Origin: CAVXTT01 sp963764685
GTDB taxonomy: Bacteria; Bacteroidota; Ignavibacteria; Ignavibacteriales; Ignavibacteriaceae
NCBI GenBank assembly: GCA_963764685.1
Contig: CAVXTT010000008.1
Coordinates: 1 to 64,000, forward strand
Reading direction: 5' to 3'
Length of the DNA: 64,000 bases
Part shown: positions 53,520 through 63,060 of the stretch, one piece after another
Layout of the letters: each line of letters begins with the position of its first letter
Position numbering within the stretch: position 1 is the stretch's first letter
Translations under genes and position numbers: made by a program
The notes under the pieces: generated by a model
What the model was told of the DNA's origin: nothing
The model's input: only the letters and a program-made list of their open reading frames with translations
Databases searched by the model: none

Positions 53520-55478
53520 CTGCTGGATAGTTGAGATCATTGAATCGAATTCGTAAGGCTTTGACAATACACTGTTTATCCCGTAACTGGCTGTGTCAAG
53601 CTCCTGGGTCAGACTCATACTCCCAGTTGAAAGTATAACCGGCATCTTAAATTCCAGGTCCCTGATATTCCGGATACAGTCCAACCCATTCATTTCCGGC
53701 ATATTGTAATCCATTATAACCAGGTCAACTTTAATCTCTTCCGAAAGGACTTTAATAGCCTCCATACCTGTGCTGACCTTAATTACTGTGTATCCGTTAG
53801 ACTCCAGCAGCTCTGCAAGCAGATCCCGCAGCATAACTTCATCATCTGCCAGAAGTATTATTTTATCCGGGGAGGAGCTCCTTATCTGAGATATTTCAAA
53901 GGCAGGAATAAACACATCAAACCTGGTCCCCTTAGCCGGTTCCGATTGAACCTCGATATGTCCGTTATGGGCTTTCACAATCCCATAAGTTACATACAGC
54001 CCAAGACCTGATCCTGTTTCTTTTTCCTTTGTAGAGAAATATGGGTCAAATATTCTCTGTATATGATCTTCACTGATGCCCGACCCTGTATCAACGACTG
54101 AAAATCTGACATAGTTCCCTTTATTCAGCAGGGGATACATATGATGATTTTTTTCGTCAACAGTGATATTGGATGCCGACAAATTTATGCTGCCGTTCTT
54201 TTCAATAGCCTCCCTGGCATTGACACATAAATTGAGAAGCACCTGGTAGATCTCGGTTGCACTGCCGACAATGTCTTTGAGTTTTTCATCAATGCTCGTC
54301 CTGAATGATATATTTTTAGGGAAGGTCTGTGATACTACCTTTGAGATCTCTCCCAGCAGAAGATTAGATTTTATAAGTTCTTTTCGCTTTGGAGTTGGTT
54401 TGCCGAATGAAAGCAGTCCCTTCGTTAAATCTTTAGCCCTTATAGAACAATTCTCGATGTTATCCAGTAATCTTGTTATATCCTCCGTCTTCGGGGCTCT
54501 TTTCTTAAGAAGGTTCAGGCTTCCGAATATACTCGATAACAGGTTGCTGAAATCGTGAGCCATTCCGCTTGATAGTTTACCTATAGTTTCAAGTTTTTGT
54601 GCCTGCAGGAGTCTCGACTGGAGTGCATCGTTCAACTCCCGGGTCCTGATGCTGCTTATTGCAAATGCCAGAAGGGAAGCGAACTGTTCAATATTACTTA
54701 TCTCCAGGGCGGAATATGTGAATTCCTTTTTAGCCGTTATAACTACACCAAGAATAATATTTTCAAAGACACAGGGGGAAACCACAACTCTCTCACTCTG
54801 AAGTAATCTTGTCAGGTTGAATCCGATATTGCTTGGAATATTTTTAGCGATAAGAGAAGATTTATTTATACTCAGCCATTTGGCTATAAAAGGAAAATTT
54901 CCTTTCAGTTCCTTTTTTATATCTTCCTGGCTGGCAATATGATTATCGGGATCAAAGAAAAGAAAATCAAGATGTTTCTTTTCATCCTGAAACACAATTA
55001 AACCGAACTGGCTTTCAGTCACTTTTATTGCGCGTATTAGAATTTCCTCAGCAAGTACTGCAATGGAATTTTCTTTAACCAGGAGGCTTAATATTTCATC
55101 AAGTTCTGACCTGAATACCTGGTTAGGAAATGTAGTCTTTTTTTCCTTTTGATCCTTAACTTCCTGTATTTCCTGAATACGGAGCAGAAACCCTTCGACA
55201 GATTTCTTTTTCTTAAGGATAGTTACATTAAGATTAAACTTTTTATCGGTAATGGGGTAGGTTAACGTACGTGAGAGAGGAACTTCATTGATATCATCCG
55301 GCAGGGCAACTTTGAATAATGAAAATATGGGCTTTCCCTTTATCCTGGCAGCAGCTGAACGGAACTTAAATTTCTGATTAAACCAGATTATTTTTTGATT
55401 CTTGTCGGCAATGGCAAAAGCATCTTCTTCGTTTATAATCTTTGACAGATCATATTTCGAAATAATCTTTTCTACCAT
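53511..55478 (-). CDS. NtrB-like hybrid histidine kinase (PAS-GAF-HisKA-HATPase-receiver)
   Basis: A 655-residue soluble kinase: a PAS-like N-terminus (about 10-115), GAF (about 130-290), HisKA with an NtrB-type H box 'GMAHDFSNLLSSIFG' (about 305), HATPase ('NLCVNAREAIEKNGS', 'DTGSGI', 'GSGLGLYV') and an intact C-terminal receiver ('LLADDEVM', 'DLVIMDYNMPEMNG', 'VLSKPYEF'). Its ATG directly follows the NtrC-type gene stop, so the pair forms an operon. It is the likely sensor for that activator. Confidence 0.9.
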   Translation of the reverse strand: MVEKIISKYDLSKIINEEDAFAIADKNQKIIWFNQKFKFRSAAARIKGKPIFSLFKVALPDDINEVPLSRTLTYPITDKKFNLNVTILKKKKSVEGFLLRIQEIQEVKDQKEKKTTFPNQVFRSELDEILSLLVKENSIAVLAEEILIRAIKVTESQFGLIVFQDEKKHLDFLFFDPDNHIASQEDIKKELKGNFPFIAKWLSINKSSLIAKNIPSNIGFNLTRLLQSERVVVSPCVFENIILGVVITAKKEFTYSALEISNIEQFASLLAFAISSIRTRELNDALQSRLLQAQKLETIGKLSSGMAHDFSNLLSSIFGSLNLLKKRAPKTEDITRLLDNIENCSIRAKDLTKGLLSFGKPTPKRKELIKSNLLLGEISKVVSQTFPKNISFRTSIDEKLKDIVGSATEIYQVLLNLCVNAREAIEKNGSINLSASNITVDEKNHHMYPLLNKGNYVRFSVVDTGSGISEDHIQRIFDPYFSTKEKETGSGLGLYVTYGIVKAHNGHIEVQSEPAKGTRFDVFIPAFEISQIRSSSPDKIILLADDEVMLRDLLAELLESNGYTVIKVSTGMEAIKVLSEEIKVDLVIMDYNMPEMNGLDCIRNIRDLEFKMPVILSTGSMSLTQELDTASYGINSVLSKPYEFDSMISTIQQLI

Positions 55479-56852
55479 TTATTCCTGACGGATCTCGTAC
55501 TTCTTTATTTTTGTATATAAAGTTTTGGGACTGATACCGAGCTGATTGGCAGTTTTAGTTCTGTCCCACCTGTTATGCTTTAATACTTTTGCAATATGCC
55601 TTTTCTCAAGCTCATCCATGCTGACAATTTCATCATTATCCCCATCCCCGTTATTGCTGTATAAGGCCTTAGTGAAACCGAGTGCGGATTTTCTTGGCAG
55701 GTTGAGATCATCAGAGTGTATAAATTCATCTTCTGCAAATATCAGGGCACGCTCTATTATATGTTCCAGTTCCCTGATGTTCCCGGGAAAGTTGTAATTA
55801 AGGAGATGCTCTTCAGCCTGCGGCGAGAGTTTCTTCTTTGCCCGGATAGGTGATTTTACATCCAGGAAATGTGCAGCCAGTACAAGGATATCTTCTTTTC
55901 TATCCCTGAGTGGCGGGATAGTTAATGTAATAACATTAAGACGGAATAAAAGATCACGTCTGAAATTTTTCTGATCTGCTTCCTCGAGCAGGTTTCTGTT
56001 GGTTGCACCTATAACCCTGACATTTGAAGTAAGGTTTGTAACTCCGCCAATTCTTCTGTATTCACCATTCTCAAGAAATCTTAACAGCTTCGGCTGCAGG
56101 GTAAGGCTCAGCTCACCAATCTCATCGAGGAATAAAGTACCGCCGTGAGCTATTTCCACAAGTCCCTGCTTGGTGGATTTTGCATCTGTGAATGCTCCTT
56201 TTTCGTGTCCGAACAATTCACTTTCGATAAGCTGATCGGGGAGGGAAGCACAGTTAATAACAACGAAAGGATTATCTTTTCTTGTTGAGTGTCTATGAAT
56301 GTATTCAGCGAAAAGCTCTTTACCCGTTCCTGTCTCTCCTTCAATAAGAATATTGCTGTCGGACATTGCTGACTTCAAGGCAAGATTTATTACTCTCTGC
56401 AGCGACAGGCTTTCGCCTACAATATTGCCGGGAGTTTTTTTATGAACCTGGTCTGCAAGAATGGTGGTCTTTACAAGCAGTTCTTTATGTTCGGTTGCCC
56501 GGTTGACCGTTACCAGCAGCTCTTCAAAATTATAAGGCTTAGTAACAAAATCGTAGGCTCCCATCTTTATGCAGTCAATCGCTTTCCGGAGTTCGGACTG
56601 AGCGGTAAGTATGATTACCTGGATTGATGAGTTATAATCAACTGTAAACTTCAAGACATCTTCCCCTGAAACCTCTTTCATATTAAGATCGAGGAGAAGC
56701 AGATCGTAGTTTTTCTTTTTTATTGCGTCAATTGCAAAACTGCCGTCGTAGACAGTATCAACTGAAAAACCCTCCTCAAGAAGTTGTTCCTTCAGGAGGT
56801 AACATAAGGTTTCATCGTCATCGCATACTAGTATTTTGGAGGCTCTTGGCAT
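55479..56852 (-). CDS. NtrC-family sigma-54-dependent response regulator (PilR-like role inferred)
   Basis: A 457-residue activator: receiver (about 5-120; 'LVCDDDE', 'LLLLDLNMKEVSG', 'FVTKPYNF'), AAA+ core with Walker A 'GETGTGKELFAEYI', the sigma-54-contacting 'GAFTDA' loop and 'LFLDEIGELSL' (about 145-370), and a Fis-type HTH at the C-terminus ('RTKTANQLGISPKTLYTKIK'). It activates RpoN promoters by ATP-driven remodelling. A matching -24/-12 promoter lies before the pilin gene in the same locus, which suggests pilin control. It is first in an operon with the kinase. Confidence 0.92.
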   Translation of the reverse strand: MPRASKILVCDDDETLCYLLKEQLLEEGFSVDTVYDGSFAIDAIKKKNYDLLLLDLNMKEVSGEDVLKFTVDYNSSIQVIILTAQSELRKAIDCIKMGAYDFVTKPYNFEELLVTVNRATEHKELLVKTTILADQVHKKTPGNIVGESLSLQRVINLALKSAMSDSNILIEGETGTGKELFAEYIHRHSTRKDNPFVVINCASLPDQLIESELFGHEKGAFTDAKSTKQGLVEIAHGGTLFLDEIGELSLTLQPKLLRFLENGEYRRIGGVTNLTSNVRVIGATNRNLLEEADQKNFRRDLLFRLNVITLTIPPLRDRKEDILVLAAHFLDVKSPIRAKKKLSPQAEEHLLNYNFPGNIRELEHIIERALIFAEDEFIHSDDLNLPRKSALGFTKALYSNNGDGDNDEIVSMDELEKRHIAKVLKHNRWDRTKTANQLGISPKTLYTKIKKYEIRQE

Positions 56853-56915
56853 TTAAAATGGGCTTAGTTTGGATAAAAAACACCTATTTCTTATATTTAC
56901 TGTCTTGAATTTTTC

Positions 56916-56987
56916 GGGCGCGTAGCTCAGGGGTAGAGCATCTGCCTTTTAAGCAGAGGGTCGGTGGTTCGAAACCACCCGCGCTCA
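56916..56987 (+). tRNA. tRNA-Lys (TTT)
   Basis: A full cloverleaf is readable: acceptor GGGCGCG (56916-56922) with CGCGCTC (56980-56986), anticodon stem TCTGC/GCAGA around loop CTTTTAA (anticodon TTT), and T arm GGTGG TTCGAAA CCACC. The discriminator is A and the 3' CCA is not encoded. Confidence 0.95.
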
Positions 56988-57002
56988 CGATTTCAAGTTT
57001 TT

Positions 57003-57026
57003 CCCCCTTCACGGGGGTTTTATTTT
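57003..57026 (+). terminator. Terminator of tRNA-Lys
   Basis: CCCCC (57003-57007) pairs with GGGGG (57013-57017), followed by TTTTATTTTTT. Confidence 0.8.
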
Positions 57027-57102
57027 TTAAAAAATAGTGTTTAATAATAATACATTATTTAAATAACAGCAAGTAAAAGTTACCTGTTGTATATCTGCCC
57101 AT

Positions 57103-57577
57103 CTGTCCAAAACAATAAAATAAAGATCCCTTGTAAAAAAGTGGTAAATTTGTTTAATTCAGCTCTATAGGGATAAGATCAGATCTGTAACAAAAATTTC
57201 ACACATTATCATTTAAGCCCTTAAAGAAAAGAGAATTACAATAAGAAAACCTGTTTTATATTTATGGATGCCCGGACGGTGCTCGGGCAATGAGTGGACA
57301 ATGCCCGGCCTGATTTCAGCCAATCCGGCCCAATTCCTGTCCGGCCATTATCGGGGCATTATTCACTCAGAATCCCGGAGTTAATAAATATTGTTACTAG
57401 AATGCATAAACATTTGGATAAAGAAGACTTAAAAAATACCTCCCGGGGATCTTTCTATGCAGAAAAGGCAGTAGAGTTTGTTTTAATAAGAAGGATTGAT
57501 TTATAGTATAGGAAGAATCTGTCCAATTTATCCTATTATTCTATACTTTTACTGAACCTCGAATTTATTTTGGACAG
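57103..57577 (+). repeat. Repeated non-coding element, copy 2, with terminal inverted repeats
   Basis: CTGTCCAAAA (57103-57112) and TTTTGGACAG (57568-57577) form 10-bp terminal inverted repeats around 475 bases without a transposase gene. The first 323 bases match 21256-21577. No target-site duplication is obvious. It could be a non-autonomous mobile element. It lies about 115 bases after the tRNA-Lys gene. Confidence 0.7.
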
Positions 57578-57717
57578 CAGTGACCTGTTGGAACTTTCTA
57601 CCCTGTTACAACCTGATTTACCTGTTACTTTGCCCCTTCCCTTTGACTCAGAGCTATTTTCTTCGTAAATTTTTTATTATACAATGAATTTATCTAATTA
57701 TTAGAATCTGTTAAGTT

Positions 57718-58056
57718 ATGGGTGAAATTGTATTTTGGACCATCATTAGGACTGCACTTGTAATTCCAATTGTCTGGATACTGCAGGATTATATTTATTT
57801 CCAGCTGTGGTTTACTATAATGCTTTTAGGCATTTACGGTGTAATAATTCATCCTGCTATTATACATTATCATTTGTTCGAAGAAAGAAATAAAGAAATC
57901 ATAGAGTCTACTCTCTGTTCCAGCTGTAAATATTTCGACCGCACCGCAGTACTTTGCCTTAAATATGATAAACATCCTACAAAAACTTATCTCCCCTGCC
58001 AAGGGTTCGATTGGGAGCCTGTAGAGTCGGAAATAACCAACGAAGATATCTATTAA
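57718..58056 (+). CDS. Small membrane protein with Cys-rich tail
   Basis: A 112-residue protein with two membrane segments (about 5-25 and 27-50) and a cytoplasmic tail containing four Cys ('CSSCKYFDRTAVLCLKYDKH' and a further Cys in 'LPCQGFDW') that could bind zinc or an iron-sulfur cluster. No family is recognised. No SD is seen before the ATG. Confidence 0.65.
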   Translation: MGEIVFWTIIRTALVIPIVWILQDYIYFQLWFTIMLLGIYGVIIHPAIIHYHLFEERNKEIIESTLCSSCKYFDRTAVLCLKYDKHPTKTYLPCQGFDWEPVESEITNEDIY

Positions 58057-58149
58057 AATGGCCTAGCCGCCTTGTCCCTTTCTGTCCTGTTCAGGTTACT
58101 ATAACATATCCAACGTTTTTAATAATTAATTATACATAAAGGAGTATTT

Positions 58150-59238
58150 ATGGTAAAAAATTACCGGGCTTATAAGTTTGCACCAGTGATCCTGCTTGTA
58201 ACTATTTTTTCTTCATTTATTCTTTATGCGTATTCCACCGGAATTACAGGGAGAACATTAAAAAATGGTACCGGATGTGACTGTCATAGTGCCACTCCGA
58301 ATCCTTTGGTTTCAGTGGTCATCAGCGGACCCGACTCTTTACAGGTAAACACTTCCGCAACTTATACTGTTACAATAACGGGCGGACCTTTAACCCGGGG
58401 CGGCACCAATATTGCAGCTTCAAACGGTTTATTAGCTCCCGTATCATCCGATCTTCAGATAATGAGCGGCGAGCTTACACATGTCGCACCGAAGGCTCCT
58501 TCCGCAGGCTCGGTAACTTTTCAGTTTACATACACTGCTCCCGGAACAACCGGAAATCAGATCTTATATGCCAACGGCAACAGCGTAAATTTTAACGGCA
58601 CCAATACAGGCGACAGCTGGAATTATGCCTCCAATAAGACTGTCCTGATAGTACCTGTTGTGCCTGTAGAATTAACAGGATTTACGGCTTCAGTATCAGT
58701 AAATAATGTTCTTCTTAACTGGACGACAGCCACCGAGACAAACAACTATGGTTTTGAGATTATGAGATCAGTTGACAGGACAGATTGGAAAGTAATTTCA
58801 TTCATCGAGGGGGCAGGGAATTCTGCAGTTACAAAATATTATTCATATGATGATAATAATCTGACCGCAGGAAATTATTATTACCGTCTGAGACAAATTG
58901 ATTATAACGGCAGCTCTGAATATTTCGGTCTTGAGAATATGATCAGCATAGCAGCACCGTCTGATTTCAGTTTAAGTCAGAATTATCCCAATCCGTTTAA
59001 TCCGTCCACCAGGATCGAGTACTCTATTCCTTTCGACGGAGATGTACAGTTAAAAGTTTATAATCCCCTTGGTAAAGAGGTTGCCGAATTGACAAACGGC
59101 TACACTTCCAAAGGCAGTTACTCTTCAGATTTTAATGCTTCGGATCTGTCGAGCGGAGTATATTTTTATGAACTTAAGGTGACGGGGCAGAACCGCCAGT
59201 CGCTCAGCTCAATCAAGAAGATGATTTTATTAAAGTAA
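58150..59238 (+). CDS. T9SS-exported choice-of-anchor-V-like protein 1
   Basis: The 362-residue exported protein has a signal peptide (about 1-29), then 'GITGRTLKNGTGCDCHS', which resembles the cytochrome-like start of choice-of-anchor-V proteins but with CxCH rather than CxxCH. A beta domain (about 55-170), a fibronectin-III-like domain (about 175-270) and a T9SS type A sorting domain ('QNYPNPFNPSTRIEYSIP') follow. AGGAG lies 8 bases upstream of the ATG. It was probably duplicated from, or into, the adjacent gene, which lacks the fibronectin-like part. Confidence 0.82.
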   Translation: MVKNYRAYKFAPVILLVTIFSSFILYAYSTGITGRTLKNGTGCDCHSATPNPLVSVVISGPDSLQVNTSATYTVTITGGPLTRGGTNIAASNGLLAPVSSDLQIMSGELTHVAPKAPSAGSVTFQFTYTAPGTTGNQILYANGNSVNFNGTNTGDSWNYASNKTVLIVPVVPVELTGFTASVSVNNVLLNWTTATETNNYGFEIMRSVDRTDWKVISFIEGAGNSAVTKYYSYDDNNLTAGNYYYRLRQIDYNGSSEYFGLENMISIAAPSDFSLSQNYPNPFNPSTRIEYSIPFDGDVQLKVYNPLGKEVAELTNGYTSKGSYSSDFNASDLSSGVYFYELKVTGQNRQSLSSIKKMILLK

Positions 59239-59255
59239 GATATAAAGGTAGTTAA

Positions 59256-60050
59256 ATGGTCAAAGTTAATCGAAAGAAAATTTCAGGTACTATTGTTATT
59301 ATCATATGTGCAGCTTCATTTATGATGTATGCCTACTCAACCGGTATTACCGGAAGAACCTTAAAGAATGGAGACGGATGCACCTGTCACGGGATATCCA
59401 GTCCCGGAGTAAGTGTAGTAATTTCAGGACCCGATACACTTGCTCCTAACGAGTCAGCTACTTATTCGGTTACCATAACCGGAGGTCCGTTAGTAAGAGC
59501 CGGGACAAACATCTCTGCATCTGACGGCGTCCTTGCTCCTGTTGCATCAGATCTCCGCTCCTCAGCAGGTGAATTAACCCACGTAGCTCCTAAACTCCCT
59601 GTGGGAGAAGCAGTTACATTTCAGTTTACTTATACAGCTCCTGCTGCTGCAGGAACGCAGACACTTTACGCCAATGGGAACAGTGTAAACTTTAATGGAA
59701 CTAATACAGGCGATAACTGGAACTTTGCATCAAATAAGGTTATAACTATAAACGCTATTACAGCTGTCGATGATCAGATTGCAGACAGGGATTACAGGTT
59801 AGAACAGAACTATCCTAATCCGTTTAATCCTTCTACCCGTATTAATTTCACACTGGCAGAACCGGGTAATGCCGAAATATCCGTGTATAATTCTCTGGGT
59901 GAGAAGGTCAGTGAATTATTATCCGGATTTATGGACAGCGGCAGCCATTCGGTTGATTTCAACGCTTCCGGTCTGGCGTCAGGAATATATTATTATAAAC
60001 TGATCACCAATGGCTTTGTATCAACTAAAAAGATGATGCTGGTAAGATAA
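59256..60050 (+). CDS. T9SS-exported choice-of-anchor-V-like protein 2
   Basis: The 264-residue paralogue of the previous gene shares the signal, the 'GITGRTLKNGDGCTCHG' motif (again CxCH) and the beta domain with 'LYANGNSVNFNGTNTGD', but goes straight to the T9SS type A sorting domain ('QNYPNPFNPSTRINFTLA'). It starts 17 bases after the previous stop, so the pair is an operon, ending at a strong terminator. Surface location is predicted; function unknown. Confidence 0.82.
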   Translation: MVKVNRKKISGTIVIIICAASFMMYAYSTGITGRTLKNGDGCTCHGISSPGVSVVISGPDTLAPNESATYSVTITGGPLVRAGTNISASDGVLAPVASDLRSSAGELTHVAPKLPVGEAVTFQFTYTAPAAAGTQTLYANGNSVNFNGTNTGDNWNFASNKVITINAITAVDDQIADRDYRLEQNYPNPFNPSTRINFTLAEPGNAEISVYNSLGEKVSELLSGFMDSGSHSVDFNASGLASGIYYYKLITNGFVSTKKMMLVR

Positions 60051-60075
60051 AAGTTTCTGAAGTTAATGTATGATG

Positions 60076-60106
60076 GCGGGAACTATATGTTCCCGCTTTT
60101 TATTTT
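60076..60106 (+). terminator. Terminator of the choice-of-anchor-V pair
   Basis: GCGGGAAC (60076-60083) with GTTCCCGC (60089-60096), 5-base loop, then TTTTTATTTT. Confidence 0.9.
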
Positions 60107-60189
60107 ACGAAGCCATATAAATAGCTTGAATACTCCGTTGGATAACCTTATCATTTCACTTGTAATTTTTAAGAATTCCGGATTCAATA

Positions 60190-62778
60190 ATGAATAAACC
60201 ACTATCAGCTGCCTTAATACTTTTAACCTCCCTGGCAATTTCCTTTTTGATAAATTACTCAGCACCTCTAAACGATGCCAGTGATAAATACATCCCATCA
60301 GAATGGTTCTATTTCCAGAGAGCGTACCCCTATAATTCAATCCCGCAGGAAGAATATTTTGAGGCGGTAGGGCAGAAGGATCAGATGCTCCGGCTTAGTA
60401 AAGATCAGTTTACCGGGGAGTGGTATCCCGCAGGTCCATATAATATCGGCGGAAGGATTACCGCACTTGATTACGATCCTGTGAATAATTTTCTTTATGC
60501 AGCAGCGGCAGCAGGTGGTGTGTTTAAGTCTACCGACGGGGGAACAAGCTGGATGCCCAAAACAGATTTCTTCCCAAGTCTCTCTGTCGGGGCATTAAAA
60601 ATAGACAGGCAGCATCCTAATATTATTTACTGCGGTACGGGAGAAGCTAACATCAGTACGGATTCTTATGCAGGATTCGGAATGCTTAAATCAACCGACT
60701 TTGGTGAAAGCTGGTTTGTCTCAGGTCTAGAGGATTCCCGCCATATAGCCGAAATAGAAATACACCCGTTAAACTCCTCGCTGATCTATACAGCGGTATC
60801 TGGTGGACTCTATTCAAAAGGAGAGAACAGAGGCATATATAAGAGCGTTGATGCCGGTGCATCCTGGGATAAAGTTTTATTTATTAATGATTCAACCAGC
60901 GCTGTTGATGTGGCTGTTGATCCACAGGATACAAACAGAATATATGCCGCGGTATGGGAAAGATTAAGATCGCCGCGCTACCGTAAGGCTGCAGGTGTAT
61001 CTAGCGGAATATACCTGTCAACCGATGCCGGGAATAACTGGACACGTGTAAGCGGAGGACTTCCTCCTGCTGATCCTGTAATAGGAAGGATCTCAATAGC
61101 CGTAGCTCCTTCTGATCCTAATTATGTGTATGCCTTATATAAATCCGCAAATATTCCTAACGGAAATACTAACGACTTTTATGCTTTTTACAGATCAACA
61201 AATAAAGGAACTAACTGGACGCAAATGCCTGATGGTCCTCTTCCCGGATTTGCTTCTGATTTCGGATGGTACTTCGGGCTCATAGAAGTTGATCCCAATA
61301 ACCCGAATATGGTATACGTGGGTGCAATAGATATATATAAAACAACTAATGGGGGCACTTCATGGACAAACATTACTGATGCCTACGGCGGTTCATTCGA
61401 TCAGCAGCATCCCGATATGCACGCTCTATGGATCGATCCTGCAAATCCGAATCATCTGATAAACGGCAATGACGGTGGTATGTTTAAAACGACCAGCGTT
61501 ACCACCTGGACAAAAATGTACGATCTTCCCGTAAGTCAATTTTATGCTTCAACTATAGATTACCAGAATCCCGAAAGAAAGTACGGCGGCACACAGGATA
61601 ACGGCACAATGCGTACACCCGACGGTGGCATCGATACCTGGGAATATATACTTGGAGGGGATGGATTTCATACGCAGGTGGATTATATCAACCCGAATGT
61701 TATTTATGCCGAGTACCAGAACGGCGGTATAAGCAAAAGCACAGACGGGGGATCAAGCTTCGATTATGCAGGTAACGGGATAGACTTTGCCAGAACAAAC
61801 TGGTCGACCCCATATATATTAGACCCTGCAGATCATAATACGCTGTATCTTGGCACCTACAAACTATTCAGAACGACCAATGCAGCCGATAACTGGACTG
61901 CCGTCAGCGGTGATCTTACCCGCGGACAAAATGGTATATTGGGCACAATAACCTGTATCTCTGCAGCTGTATCTAACAATCCGCCCGACAGGATAATTTA
62001 TGTCGGTACAAATGATGCAAAGCTTTCAGTTACTACTAATTCAGGAAATAACTGGACAGATGTTACGGGAACTCTTCCCGACAGGTATATAACCGATGTA
62101 TTAATTGATACTACCAATCCCGCAGTGGCTTATGTAACTCTTAGCGGTTATAACAGGGACCAGGGAAATCCCCATATTTTCAGGACAACAAATTATGGGG
62201 CTGAATGGAATGACATCAGCAGCAATCTTCCCGATGTTCCTTTAAATTCTGTAATCATAGATTATAATTATGACTCGGTTCTTTATGCCGGCAGCGATGC
62301 AGGAGTTTTCTATACCAGGGATCTCGGGGCTTCGTGGAATGTTTTAGGTTCAGGACTTCCGAACTCACCCGTATTCGATCTTAATTATCATCAGCCGACA
62401 AAGAAACTTGTTGCAGCAACACACGGCAGATCAATGTTCGAAATTGACCTGACATCAATTACCGGAGCAGAAGGAAACACAACAGCGGAATTTAATTTTC
62501 AGCTGAAACAGAATTATCCCAATCCCTTTAACCCTGCAACCAGCATCACCTACACGATCCCTGCTCGTTCTTTAATATCATTGAAAGTATATGATCTGAC
62601 AGGAAAGGAAATAACCACCCTGGTCAATGAGGAACAAACTGCCGGAACTCACAATTTCTCATTCAACAGCAGCAATTTTAAATTAGCCAGCGGGGTCTAT
62701 TTCTATAAGCTGCAGGGTAAATCGCTTAGTACCGGCAAATCATTTTCAGAAACCAGGAAGATGATTTTACTTAAGTAG
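60190..62778 (+). CDS. T9SS-exported sortilin/VPS10-like propeller protein
   Basis: An 862-residue protein with a signal peptide (about 1-25). Many Asp-box repeats ('GGVFKSTDGGTSW', 'IYKTTNGGTSW') interleave with 'DPxNPNxVYVG'-type strands, the pattern of WD40/YVTN/BNR or VPS10-like ten-bladed propellers (about 60-760). A T9SS type A sorting domain ends it ('QNYPNPFNPATSITYTIP'). It is related to secreted glycoside-hydrolase-like or adhesion proteins, but no catalytic residues can be pointed to. Confidence 0.87.
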   Translation: MNKPLSAALILLTSLAISFLINYSAPLNDASDKYIPSEWFYFQRAYPYNSIPQEEYFEAVGQKDQMLRLSKDQFTGEWYPAGPYNIGGRITALDYDPVNNFLYAAAAAGGVFKSTDGGTSWMPKTDFFPSLSVGALKIDRQHPNIIYCGTGEANISTDSYAGFGMLKSTDFGESWFVSGLEDSRHIAEIEIHPLNSSLIYTAVSGGLYSKGENRGIYKSVDAGASWDKVLFINDSTSAVDVAVDPQDTNRIYAAVWERLRSPRYRKAAGVSSGIYLSTDAGNNWTRVSGGLPPADPVIGRISIAVAPSDPNYVYALYKSANIPNGNTNDFYAFYRSTNKGTNWTQMPDGPLPGFASDFGWYFGLIEVDPNNPNMVYVGAIDIYKTTNGGTSWTNITDAYGGSFDQQHPDMHALWIDPANPNHLINGNDGGMFKTTSVTTWTKMYDLPVSQFYASTIDYQNPERKYGGTQDNGTMRTPDGGIDTWEYILGGDGFHTQVDYINPNVIYAEYQNGGISKSTDGGSSFDYAGNGIDFARTNWSTPYILDPADHNTLYLGTYKLFRTTNAADNWTAVSGDLTRGQNGILGTITCISAAVSNNPPDRIIYVGTNDAKLSVTTNSGNNWTDVTGTLPDRYITDVLIDTTNPAVAYVTLSGYNRDQGNPHIFRTTNYGAEWNDISSNLPDVPLNSVIIDYNYDSVLYAGSDAGVFYTRDLGASWNVLGSGLPNSPVFDLNYHQPTKKLVAATHGRSMFEIDLTSITGAEGNTTAEFNFQLKQNYPNPFNPATSITYTIPARSLISLKVYDLTGKEITTLVNEEQTAGTHNFSFNSSNFKLASGVYFYKLQGKSLSTGKSFSETRKMILLK

Positions 62779-62788
62779 TAATTTAGTT

Positions 62789-62967
62789 GATTAGTTGATT
62801 GGTTGATTAGTTGATTAGGGACTTAGGGTTTAGTGGATTAGAAGTAGGCATTATTATCTTTTTCCAATTTTCATCACAAAATGCCAAGTTTTCATTACAA
62901 CCTCCCTAAGTTACTAGGTTACTAAGTTCCTAAACCCCTAATCAACTAATCAACCAATCAACTAATC
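62789..62967. repeat. Long inverted repeat of octamer arrays
   Basis: Left arm 62789-62818 and right arm 62938-62967 are perfect 30-bp reverse complements. Each is an array of the 8-bp unit TAGTTGAT (one variant TGGTTGAT). The arms are about 119 bases apart, with partly complementary flanks (GGGTTTAG / CTAAACCC). No gene lies inside. Confidence 0.8.
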
Positions 62968-63060
62968 TCCCCTGTCACTTGCCGGATACTTAATTTCTAT
63001 TAAATTAATACGGCTTTCTTCGAAAAAAACTCAATATATAAAACAATACAAGGAGGTTCT

